In this document: positions 29,801 through 37,814 of the stretch, one piece after another
How the letters are laid out: every line of letters begins with the position of its first letter
Numbering within the stretch: position 1 is the first letter of the stretch
The notes under the pieces: generated by a model
The model's input: the letters and a program-made list of their open reading frames with translations, nothing else
What the model was told of the DNA's origin: nothing
Database searches by the model: none
Assembly: GCA_905221605.1 (NCBI GenBank)
Contig: CAJNDS010000167.1
Span: forward strand, 168,621 to 208,055
Length of the DNA: 39,435 bases
Direction of reading: 5' to 3'
DNA from: Symbiodinium natans
Taxonomy: Eukaryota > Sar > Dinophyceae > Suessiales > Symbiodiniaceae
Program-made: the position numbers and the translations under genes

Positions 29801-29919
29801 GGGTTGCGGGTGTAGGGGGTTTAAGGAGCAGCGAGCCATGACACATCATTCAATAATCGTAGCGCCGTCCGTGGAAAAAGCCTTGGCTAGGCCTCTGGGA
29901 GAATATCTAAACGCTAAGC

Positions 29920-30320
29920 CCTGAACCCTAAACCCTGAACCCTGACCCTAAACCCTAAACCCTAAATCCTAAACCCAACCCCCCCCCCAAAGAAAAAATA
30001 ATGCCAGACCATCCTACAGAGCTGAACCCTTCTGTCCTTATAGGGTCCTTTCAGGGGCTTTTGAGCGGAGATGTGCCTGGGAGAAGCTGAGTGGCTTTAG
30101 CATGCTTCAGCACGCAGGTGCCAGTCCTGCAAAACACCCCCCCCTCCCCCCCCCCTCCCTTTCTTCTTCCGCGCCCCTGCCCCTCCCCCCCTTCCTGCCC
30201 CCTCCCTCCCCCCCTTTTCCCCCTCTCGGTGCGTAACCAAACAGCCCCCCACAAGAAGAAGAGCAGCGTAACCAAACCCCCCCAACAGCAGTAGAGGAGC
30301 GCAGGGGTTGGAAGGGTTTA
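29920..30320. other. Intergenic segment: telomere words and polypyrimidine tract
   Basis: Degenerate CCCTAAA units at 29,918-29,968 are followed by unique sequence and a polypyrimidine tract of about 95 bp on the plus strand (30,135-30,232). On its right come GGTGCGTAACCAAACAGCCC and a second AGCGTAACCAAACCC, which resemble the motif repeated in the gene B and gene C introns but on the opposite strand. Frames of 62-74 codons here are composition artefacts. Confidence 0.6.
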
Positions 30321-31600
30321 GAGCCTAAACCCTAAATTTAAGCCCTAAACCCCAGGGTTTAAGCCCCATAAGCCCTAAATTTTAGGGTTTAAGCACAAAC
30401 CCCAGGGTTTAAGCCCTAAACCCTAGGGTGTAAGCCCGAAACCCTGGTTTAAGCCCTAAACCCTAGGGTTTAAGCCCTAAACCCTAGGGTTTAAGCCCTA
30501 AACCCTAGGGTTTAAGCCCTAAACCCTAGGGTTTAAGCCTTAAACCCTAGGGTTTAAGCCCTAAACCCTAGGGTTTAAGCCCTAAACCCTAGGGTTTAAG
30601 CCCTAAACCCTAGGGTTTAAGCCCTAAACCCTAGGGTTTAAGCCCTAAACCCTAAATTTAAGCCCAAACCCTAGGGTGCAAGTCAGGGTTTAGGCCCTAA
30701 ACCCTAGGGTTTAAGCCCTAAACCCTAGGGTTTAAGCCCTAAACCCTAGGGTTTAGGCCCTAAACCCTAGGGTTTAAGCCCTAAACCCTAGGGTTTAAGC
30801 CCTAAACCCTAGCGGTTTAAGCCCTTAACCCTAAATTTAAGCCCAAACTTCAAGTCTTAAACTCTAGGGTTTAAGCCCTAAGCCCTAGGGTTTAAGCCCT
30901 GAACCCTAGGGTTTAAGCCCTAAACCCTAGGCTTTAAGCCCTAAACCCTAAAATTTAAGCCCTAAACCCTAGGGTTTAAGCCCTAAACCCTACCTAGGGT
31001 TCAAGCCCTAAACCCTAGGGGTTTAAGCCCCAAGCCCTAAATTTAAGCCCAAACCCTAGGGTTCAAGTCTTAAACCCTAGGGTTTAAGCCCTAAACCCTA
31101 GGGTTTAAGCCCTAAACCTTAGGGTTTAAGCCCTAAACCCTGGGGTTTAAACCCTAGGGTTTAAGCCCTAAGCCCTAGGGTTTAAGCTCTAAACCCTAGG
31201 GTTTAAGCCCTAAACCCTAAATTTAAGCCCAAACCCTAGGGTTCAAGTCTTAAACCCTAGGGTTTAAGCCCTAAACCCTAGGGTTTAAGCCCTGAACCCT
31301 AGGGTTTAAGCCCTAAACCCTAGGGTTTAAGCCCTAAACCCTAGGGTTTAAGCCCTAAGCCCTAAACCCTAAATTAAAGCCCAAACCCTAGGGTTCAAGT
31401 CTTAAACCCTAGGGTTTAAGCCCTAAACCCTAGGGTTTAAGCCCTAAACCCTAGGGTTTAAGCCCTAAACCCTAGGGTTTAAGCCCTAAACCCTAGGGTT
31501 TAAGCCCTAAACCCTAGGGTTTAAGCCCTAAACCCTAAATTTAAGCCCAAACCCTAGGGTTCAAGTCTTAAACCCTAGGGTTTAAGCCCTAAACAACAAC
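30320..31600. repeat. 22-bp palindromic satellite made of opposed telomere heptamers
   Basis: About 55 units of period 22 in which CCCTAAACCC is joined head to head with GGGTTTAAG; every unit contains the perfect palindrome TAAACCCTAGGGTTTA. At regular distances (about 30,650, 30,830, 31,040, 31,215, 31,370 and 31,535) a variant junction CTAAATTTAAGCCC followed by AGGGTTCAAGTC replaces one unit, giving a superimposed longer period of roughly 160-210 bp. No coding. Confidence 0.95.
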
Positions 31601-31856
31601 CCCCCGTTCCGACTTGTCCGGAAGTGACCCGAAACCCTAAACCCTAGACCCCAAAACCGAAGCCCTGATCCTAAACCCGCAACCCGCAAAACGCACACGC
31701 GCAACATCCCGAAACTCCTGCCGCTGCATGCTGGCTGCGCTGCAGCACGCCCCACCCACACCACAACCTCACACAGCACATACTGAGACACCTAGATGCA
31801 ATTGAAAAAGACTTTCCGGCATGCAGTTTTTCTGTTGTTTTCCCCCAGAGCTCGAC
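31601..31856. other. 3' flank of the methyltransferase gene
   Basis: Contains a few degenerate telomere words (31,631-31,690) and unique GC-rich sequence. The methyltransferase frame stops at 31,857; I see no further exon. No recognisable polyadenylation signal, which dinoflagellates usually lack. Confidence 0.4.
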
Positions 31857-32135
31857 TCACAAGAGTACACTTAAACTGGCTAAGAGCACAGCTCCAAACA
31901 CAGGTGCAGTGAAACCGTTTCCAACTAGATGCTGCAACAGATCCTGATGTTCGATGCTCAAGCACTTTCTTTGTGCTGTTGCGCACAGCCCTTGCAGTTT
32001 TGCACATTCTTCCATGCTGAGGAGTCGCCCGCGTCCTTGCCGAAAAAGAAAGTATTTTCCGCCTGGAGTTATGCACGGTACAAACCCTCCTGTGGCAATA
32101 GGTGCCCGATGAACACTCTGGTCGCATTGCATCAC
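31857..32135 (-). CDS. Gene B, C5 DNA methyltransferase, C-terminal exon (motifs IX and X)
   Basis: In the frame that stops at 31,857 the chain reads TGGFVPCITPGGKYFLF, LLSMEECAKLQG (motif IX, residues 38-49 of the open frame) and LVGNGFTAPVFGAVL (motif X, residues 70-84). This is the standard end of a 5-methylcytosine methyltransferase: motif IX orders the target recognition domain and motif X closes the S-adenosylmethionine pocket. The exon probably starts within 32,170-32,130; the frame has a TGA shortly upstream, so a splice or frameshift joins it to the preceding piece. The ending shortly after motif X is normal for the family. Confidence 0.8.
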   Translation of the reverse strand: MMQCDQSVHRAPIATGGFVPCITPGGKYFLFRQGRGRLLSMEECAKLQGLCATAQRKCLSIEHQDLLQHLVGNGFTAPVFGAVLLASLSVLL

Positions 32136-32236
32136 AAGGGTAGCGTGCAGCGGGTTGAGCCTTGGCAGTCAATCCTACAAGGCATCATGCAAAAAAGGCG
32201 AGCGCAAGATTCAAAAGCATCAACGACAATAACTCG

Positions 32237-32771
32237 GAATCCTTGTGCAATCACGGGACTTTCTGCCGTGAACCAAAGCAGCCAGCCGACAGGCCAGCAA
32301 TTTTTGTTGGCGCCGTGTCAACTCACTGTAGCAGCTGCTCTTCGCCAACAACTTCTGGCACAGCAACAGCAGTCGAGCTGATATCTGTTGTTTTTTGATG
32401 AAATCGATGGTGTGTTGTATCCAGCGTTTCTTGACACCACCCTGAAAGCGCTCTCGCCCCCTTTCCGTCTTTCCCGCAGGCCTGGGCTCTTCATCGAGGA
32501 ACATGTCCAGGCTAGTTACTTGAACCCGCATGTTCTCCACCAGCTCAAATGCGAGTTCGACCCTTTTGCTGGCAGCGGACAAAGACGAGTGCATAAAAAC
32601 CATAAACGCACGCTTGCGACGCTGTGGTAGGAAATGCTTCGAATCGATGATGTGGCATGTGCCTGAATACCCCTGGCCGGCCATTTGCGCCAATCTTAGA
32701 TGAGCTTGCCAGCGGTCACTACAAAACCCGTTTCTACGGAGGCTTGCGTCATGTGCGCGCACAGTCTCAGC
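32237..32771 (-). CDS. Gene B, C5 DNA methyltransferase, exon with motif VIII and target recognition region
   Basis: Starts after an acceptor TTTTTAG|G at 32,772/32,771. Reads QMAGQGYSGTCHIIDSKHF then LPQRRKRAFMV, which is motif VIII (QRRKR at residues 47-51 of the open frame). About 130 residues follow that would form the target recognition domain: VELAFELVENMRVQVTSLDM, FLDEEP, KKRWIQHTIDFIKKQQ, SELTRRQQKLL. The region is basic and helical. It is in another frame than the motif IV/VI exon, with an apparent intron of about 50 bp between. No DNA specificity can be read from it. Confidence 0.8.
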
Positions 32772-32819
32772 CTAAAAAGCCAAGCAGCATCACATCCCAG
32801 GGACGCTGTCCAGCATCCA

Positions 32820-33225
32820 CAGCTCGTCTATGCAGCACTGCTTCCACATTTTCGAGGAGTATCAAAAGCGGCTGCCACTTCCCGACCAAGTCGGCTAGTG
32901 TAAAGAAAACATCCCCGCTGCGTGACCCAGCCCCACGTTCAAAAGCAGGCGCTTTGTGCCTCAAGCAGGACAAATCCTGGCACGGGAAGCCGCAAATCAC
33001 GATATCGGGTGGTACCACAGCTTCATACCTTTGAGTTTTGAAGCAAAATGCACGGTCGGCTTCTAAAGAAGCTATATCTCCATACAAATGCGCAATTTCG
33101 GGCTGCAAGGTCTGTGCCAGCAACACCTTCCGCTTGCACACATCAAGCTCGCAAGCGCTGTACACCAACTCCGGCATCCGAAATCGGTCCCATACCTTGG
33201 CTTGTGCGAGACAGGTACGATCTTA
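32820..33225 (-). CDS. Gene B, C5 DNA methyltransferase, catalytic exon (motifs II, IV, VI)
   Basis: Reads VYSACELDVCKRKVLL (motif II, with the acidic ELD contacting S-adenosylmethionine), HLYGDIASL, then PPDIVICGFPCQDLS (motif IV; the Pro-Cys-Gln holds the nucleophilic Cys at residue 66 of the open frame) and LLILLENVEAVL (motif VI, catalytic Glu-Asn-Val). All key residues of a working cytosine-5 methyltransferase are intact. The likely intron on the 3' side runs from about 32,819 to 32,772. A stop in this frame at about 33,227 places the exon start just after it. Dinoflagellates are known to carry DNA methyltransferase genes, some within retrotransposons. Confidence 0.88.
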
Positions 33226-33550
33226 CGACGAGCCTTGGTTGCTGGAAAACTCGCATGTCGCGCACGCCCATCCTGGTCGGGGGACAGTGCCTACGCACCA
33301 TGATGGGGCCCAAGTCTGCACTGCTGGGCCCCGAGCTTTCGGAACACTCCCCCTATGCTGCACCACAGCTGGGAGGCTATTTGCTTACACGGGGCTAAGG
33401 TCAGGGGCTATTTGCTTACGCACCATGCTGGGCGCCGAGCTTTGCAAGGCGTGGAACACACCTGTCCCCCACCACTACCCCCCCCCAACAACAACACGAA
33501 AGAGGCAGCGGTGGGGACTTCGGCGGCTAGGGGATCTGGTCCCTCGATGC
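33226..33550 (-). other. Gene B intron with repeated GGTGCGTAAGCAAATAG motif
   Basis: On the minus strand the intron contains CATGGTGCGTAAGCAAATAGCC (near 33,425-33,404), CCCGTGTAAGCAAATAGCC (near 33,391-33,373) and CATGGTGCGTAGGCA (near 33,303-33,289). Two of them are preceded by AGCTCGG(C/G)GCCCAGCA. The same motif occurs in the large intron of gene C. Confidence 0.6.
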
Positions 33551-33726
33551 TGCAGAGCCACTCCCATCAGAGCGTCGAGAACTATGTGGGCTACATCCAA
33601 GCCGGCGCACAGACTCATGATGCGTAGGGTCTTCCGTCCTCTCCAGGCAAGTAACTTGCACTGTGGCTCCTGCAGCAATCGGCGGAGCATCTGATGTAGA
33701 TGGTCGGCCAGCACATAGTCCGACAT
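33480..33726 (-). CDS. Gene B, C5 DNA methyltransferase, exon with motif I
   Basis: Reads VLADHLHQMLRRLLQEPQCK, LLAWRGRKTLRIMSLCAGLD then VAHIVLDALMG. LRIMSLCAGLDVAHIVLDALMG corresponds to motif I, the S-adenosylmethionine-binding loop, although the usual Phe-x-Gly-x-Gly is replaced by Leu-Cys-Ala-Gly. Coding probably ends near 33,550; the rest of the frame is Arg/Ser-rich and likely intron. The N-terminal 30 residues are helical. No RFTS, BAH or PWWP domain is visible upstream in the window, so the protein may be short, or further exons may be unrecognised. Direction and order relative to the later motifs are correct. Confidence 0.75.
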
Positions 33727-34420
33727 GACGGGCCGCTCACTGCGCTATACCCCTGCAGTGAAGGACCCCCCCCCCCGGCACCAACTAAAAAATATTATGG
33801 AACTGGCTGCTGCTTGTGGGTCACTCCTACTGGTCTCTGCTACATATCAGCAATGCACGGTCGCGTTGCCCGCCTTGCCCGGCCCCCTTGACGACAGCGA
33901 TCGGCACAGGGTTAAGCACGAAGCAAAGCATGAAGCAAAGCATGCATGTGCATCGTGACTCTGCTGCCGAGGGAACCTCTGCCGAGGCTACAAACTCACG
34001 ATTGAAACCTTTCCGCTTTTTTCCCTCGCAGAACCAAGACCGCACGCATGAGCGAAGCGAGTCACGGGCTGTTCCTGTGTCTCTCTGCTGCGGCACCCCC
34101 GAACTTGTGCACTAGTGTTGCATGTGTTATAACTGTGTTCATGAAAACACACGAAAGCTGCTGCGTTTCGGTTGCAAGACTGTTGCAAGCAAACCGGCTG
34201 TACAGTCCACAGCGCAAAATGTCCCAAGATGTTGCTGGAAGGGATACCTCCTTCATGCGTTTCGGTCCGTGGGCATGCTTGACAGCAAGGCCACTACAGC
34301 AGCAACACTCATAGCAGAGGATCGGGGCTCTACAGAAAGCTTCGAAGCTCTAAACGTCGAGCAGGGTCATCAACGTGCTGCTGACCTGCTGTCGGCCCAC
34401 GAACTCGTGGAAACATGGAC
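33727..34420 (-). other. Stretch between genes A and B without a clear exon
   Basis: Minus frames of 60-90 codons at 34,096-33,827, 34,227-33,988 and 34,256-34,062 overlap each other. One of them (SLPATSWDILRCGLYSRF) looks mildly protein-like, but none stands out. A short AAGCAAAGCATG tandem repeat lies near 33,915-33,945. This could be the promoter and first intron of gene B or an intron of a longer A-B gene. Confidence 0.4.
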
Positions 34421-34625
34421 TTACAAACTTGAAACACGCGTAGCGCAGACTTTTCTGCCTTCGCCGCGACCCATGCGCTGATTGTTAGTCACAGCTTTCG
34501 CCTGCCAGCGCAACCTGTAGATTTCCTGGCAAAACTCCAGTCTCAAGGGCGCAGAATAGGCTAGCATGACTCTTGTGGCGAAAGCTGTCATCCCCAAGGT
34601 GAATGTCCTCGGGACATTCACACAC
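34421..34625 (-). CDS. Gene A, 3'-most recognisable exon
   Basis: Reads NVPRTFTLGMTAFATRVML, AYSAPLRLEFCQEIYRLRWQ, AKAVTNNQRMG, then an Arg/Ser-rich tail to a stop. It lies 20-40 bp after the end of the preceding frame and in a different phase, so a short intron (with CCGGCGGTTCGCAG as possible acceptor) may join them. No domain recognised. It may equally be the first piece of gene B. Confidence 0.4.
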
Positions 34626-34645
34626 TGCGAACCGCCGGACAAGAA

Positions 34646-35890
34646 CTACAACGTCATGGTGACACACTTCACAGAAACAAAGCGGACACCAGTCAGCGTG
34701 AGGCGTTTCCCGGCATGGATTTTCTTCTTCTTGCCCTTGTTTTCCAAGGCCAAATCTGAATTTGACAGGTCCTGGGCGGCAACTTCAAAGAAGGCTTCCA
34801 CCCCGCCAAGGGCAGCAAAGAGCTCTACCAGATGGCGGTCTGACTGCTGCGGCTCCCACACGGCATTCGCTGTTTCCTTGTCTTTTGCCTTGAAGCTACC
34901 GTTCTTGTAGCTTGAGTAGTCGATTGAGACAACCGGCACCTCCACAAATTGCTTGATCACATCGGAAAGCTTCTGCACCCTGCCAGCGTAGAATACCTTT
35001 GTCCCCTTGTCCGGGTTCCAAGTAAGAATGCTGTTGTCATCTTCACGGCCCTCTGTCCTTACTTTGGGCGGCTGCAGTGGGGAGTGCAGTGGGAAGGTTG
35101 GGGGTAGGCTGGTGTGGAGGTGGTGGGCGAAGGGATGGGCCGTGTTATGGTGAAACTTGGGGAGTGGCGGGCGTTGCAGCCCGAGGCTCCCAGCAGAGAA
35201 GGTTCCACTGTCTGCCTGCAGGTAGTACATCATCTCTCCTGCAGAGAGGCGCTTTCTCCGCGAGCAGCTTTTGAGCATGAGGCCGCCTTCGCCGTTCACA
35301 TTGGTCGTCTTCAACAACTTCCACCCGCTTGTCTCCCGAATGACATCAGCACTCTGAGACACATCATCAAGAGGGGGCTTTTCTTCCTTGGATTCTGTGG
35401 CCATGTCGTCCTGCATGATCAGATCCCGGCGCTCTTCATCGCATAGGTCTAACCCCCCCATCCCTGGCACAGAAGCTTCCCCTCCGACCCCCTCCATGAA
35501 GAACTCCTTCAGCTCAGCTTCAAGGTCCGAGGCGGTCTCCTCTTCTCCTCTTGCATGGTCCTGCTTCGTCTGTTTCCCAGGACGCATCGCCTCCGATTGC
35601 AAGCAGGGTCTTTTCCGGAGCTGCCTGGCCTGCTCATCTACCCCCCTCGGATCTACTTCCCCCGCAGCTTGTGCCGGTGACACCGGCTGGGCTGCTGGCT
35701 GGGCTGCTGCCTGGGCTGCTGGCTTGGCTGCTGTAGACTTGGCTTTGGCGGCTGCTTTTGCTTTTGGCATGCCGGCTTTCACAGGCTTTGGCTTGGGAGC
35801 ACTCGGCCAAAGGAGTTCATCACCCTCGTCAACAGCGGAAGTACAAACAAACTTGGCGAAGACATCGCCATCCTCTCGAAGAAGGTCCAC
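34646..35890 (-). CDS. Gene A exon(s): SET-like end, Ala/Lys/Pro linker and an unknown C-terminal domain
   Basis: A frame of 414 codons. Residues 1-30 (DVFAKFVCTSAVDEGDELLW) resemble the post-catalytic strand of SET domains, where a main-chain strand is followed by Gly-Asp/Glu-Glu-Leu. Residues 31-80 are a Lys/Ala/Pro/Gln linker typical of flexible nuclear proteins. Residues 100-200 are acidic and polar. Residues about 225-275 are His/Pro-rich and probably an in-frame intron. Residues 285-400 form a compact unit: VFYAGRVQKLSDVIKQFVEV, PVVSIDYSSYKNGSF, AVWEPQQSDRHLVELFAALG, GVEAFFEVA, ending Lys-rich. Function unknown. Most of it is clearly protein-like. Confidence 0.62.
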   Translation of the reverse strand: MDLLREDGDVFAKFVCTSAVDEGDELLWPSAPKPKPVKAGMPKAKAAAKAKSTAAKPAAQAAAQPAAQPVSPAQAAGEVDPRGVDEQARQLRKRPCLQSEAMRPGKQTKQDHARGEEETASDLEAELKEFFMEGVGGEASVPGMGGLDLCDEERRDLIMQDDMATESKEEKPPLDDVSQSADVIRETSGWKLLKTTNVNGEGGLMLKSCSRRKRLSAGEMMYYLQADSGTFSAGSLGLQRPPLPKFHHNTAHPFAHHLHTSLPPTFPLHSPLQPPKVRTEGREDDNSILTWNPDKGTKVFYAGRVQKLSDVIKQFVEVPVVSIDYSSYKNGSFKAKDKETANAVWEPQQSDRHLVELFAALGGVEAFFEVAAQDLSNSDLALENKGKKKKIHAGKRLTLTGVRFVSVKCVTMTL

Positions 35891-35899
35891 GTTGCTCCT

Positions 35900-36080
35900 G
35901 CTGGAAGCCCTCCTCAGGGATGGATGACCTCAGGAACGGCCATAAGTCTGAGCAAGATGCTGTCAAGGCGTAACGCTTCGCACGTCCAATCCCGTCCAGC
36001 TGTGGGTGGATGATGGTGACTACATCCTCTGCTGGAGCACTGTCGTCGCTCAGAAGTTGCCAGCGCCTTGCAAAGCACGG
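35900..36080 (-). CDS. Gene A short exon before the SET-like end
   Basis: Minus frame reading WQLLSDDSAPAEDVVTIIHP, QLDGIGRAKRYALTAS and LWPFLRSSIPEEG. It is flanked on the upstream side by the telomere array (36,135-36,435). Acceptor candidates TTTGCAAG|G and ATGAACAG lie near 36,070-36,090. The expected SET signature NHxCxPN is not visible here, which weakens the SET assignment. Confidence 0.42.
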
Positions 36081-36135
36081 TCTGTTCATGACACATCAGG
36101 TAAGCAAGTGCGCTGCACTGCATACACATAATCAC

Positions 36136-36435
36136 GAAACCCTAACCCTAAACCCTAAACCCTAAACCCTAAACCCTAAACCCTAAACCCTAAACCCTAA
36201 ACCCTAAACCCTAAACCCTAAACCCTAAACCCCTAAACCCTAAACCCTAAACCCTAAGCCCTAAAACCCTAAACCCTAAACCCTAAACCCTAAACCCTAA
36301 ACCCTAAACCCTAAACCCTAAACCCTAAACCCTAAACCCCTAAACCCTAAACCCTAAACCCTAAGCCCTAAGCCCTAAGCCCTAAACCCTAAACCCTAAA
36401 CCCTAAACCCTAAACCCTAAACCCTAAACCCTCAA
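36136..36435 (-). repeat. Telomeric CCCTAAA array inside gene A
   Basis: About 42 heptamers with a few CCCCTAAA and CCCTAAG units, in 300 bp. The coding strand of the gene carries the G-rich TTTAGGG strand. It lies between two protein-like pieces of gene A, so it is probably intronic. Confidence 0.93.
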
Positions 36436-36529
36436 GGCCAGGATAAATAGAAATTGTAGGTGTTTCATTGCGTGCAATAATCCTTCATCCTTCACAATGC
36501 AAAAAAAATTAGACCCTCTGCGTGATCCC

Positions 36530-37025
36530 GAACCCCAGCCCCAGCCAGTCCAGCCCACCCAGCCCCACCCACCTGGCCTCCAAGCCTCCCTCCAGCCCCA
36601 GGCCTCAGCCCCTCCAGGCCCCTTCAAGCTCCAGCCCCTCCAGCCCCTCAGCCCTTCAGCCCCTCAGCCCCTCCAGCCCCTCCAGCCCCTCCACCCCCGC
36701 CAGCCCCTCCAGCCCCCTCCAGCCCCTCTAGCCCCTCCAGCCCGCCCCTCCAGCCCCAGCCCTCTCCAGCCCCCCCGGCCCCTCCAGCCCCTCCAGCCCG
36801 CCCCTCCAGCCTGCCTCTCCAGCCAGCCTCCAGGCCCTCCAGCCCCTCCAGCCCCTCGCCGCCAATGTCCAGCCCACACCCAACACCCCAGCCCCAGCCC
36901 ATCCCAGCTCTACAAGCCCCAGCACCCCCAGCCCCCAGCAAAAGCAAAAACAAAAAACCCTGCAAAACCCCCCAAAACCAGGCAAAACCCCCCAAACCCG
37001 GCAAAACCCCCCAAAACTCTGGACA
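36530..37025 (-). repeat. CCCCTCCAG array and CAAAACCCCCC repeats inside gene A
   Basis: From 36,530 to 36,870 imperfect units of CCCCTCCAG with CAGCCC; from 36,940 to 37,020 four units of GGCAAAACCCCCCAAAACC type. All frames on both strands are open in parts (Pro/Ser/Gln or Gly/Leu/Glu chains) and should not be annotated. A further CCCTAAA run follows at 37,038-37,092. Together with the array at 36,136 it forms a repeat-filled insertion of about 1 kb. Confidence 0.88.
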
Positions 37026-37129
37026 GATACAATTCCTATAAACCCTAAACCCTAAACCCTAAACCCTAAACCCTAAACCCGAAACCCTAAACGTTCGACT
37101 GTGTCGCCTTGCTAGCAGCAGTTTGCATG

Positions 37130-37751
37130 CAGTTTGCCTGTGTGGCCTTGCTTGCTGCAGAGGCGCTGAGGCAACACCATGATCACATCACCCTTTTCGA
37201 ACTTACGCATGGCAAACAGACCCTTTTCGTTTGGAACCGCCAGGCTGTTGGCCAGGCAAACGTCATGCCGGATGCATGCCTGGCTCTGGGCCAGGCATGC
37301 GGGCAGGAACATGTTGGGACTCATCTCCGAGCTGCTGGTTTGCCCGGCGCTGCTGGGCTTGGCGTTGCTAGCTTCGAGGATAATGTGGTTCTGGTAATCT
37401 GCCTTGCCGGTGGACACAGCCATTGCCGCAAGGATTTCCGGCACTTCTGGAGTGGTGGGCAGCTGGGCAGCAATCGTGTCCAGCGCAAAGTCGCTGTCCG
37501 TTTTGATGAGGATGCGTTTCTGCAACTTCGATTTTTCCAGCGCCTCCAAGCTGTTCCGCAAGTCTGCGTTGTCAGATATGCACTTGAGGGGAGCTGGCAG
37601 CAAAAGCCGGGCCAAATTGAGAGCAAAACGCCCCCGCATGTCCAGCACCGCCAACATCTTCCCGGCACGCAAAACATTCAAGCCCTCGAGAAGCTCAAGG
37701 ACTTGCTTCTCCTCCTCCGCAGCAGTTAGGTTCAGAGCCTTGCGCAGGGCC
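37130..37751 (-). CDS. Gene A exon with a SET-like start
   Basis: Starts after an acceptor GGTTCAG|G at 37,752/37,751 with a branch-like CTGAC upstream. Reads RALRKALNLTAAEEEKQVLE, LLEGLNVLRAGKMLAVLD, MRGRFALNLARLLLPAPLK, LRNSLEALEKSKLQKRILI, then a Ser-rich linker. Near the end comes AVPNEKGLFAMRKFEKGDVI (about residues 182-201 of the open frame). The last stretch matches the opening of SET domains, where G-x-G-L/V-F-A is followed by a basic residue and K/E-G-D/E-V-I. SET enzymes methylate protein lysines using S-adenosylmethionine. Here only the N-terminal strand is seen; the central NHSC and ELxYDY motifs are not. The frame ends in the repeat insertion near 37,110. Confidence 0.6.
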
Positions 37752-37814
37752 CTGAACCGAAAGGTCAGCAAAAACCCCATCACTTACACACACACTATCG
37801 AGGCCGGGGCGCCC

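Noticed and set aside
30320-31600. CRISPR array
   Set aside because: Period of 22 bp with no unique spacers, palindromic telomere words, eukaryotic context.
31857-33726. Bacterial restriction-modification methyltransferase (contamination)
   Set aside because: Motifs lie in different frames separated by intron-like sequence, and flanking DNA is the same telomere-rich eukaryotic type.
36497-37048. Proline-rich plus-strand protein of 183 codons
   Set aside because: It is a translation of the CCCCTCCAG array; several other frames are open in the same DNA.
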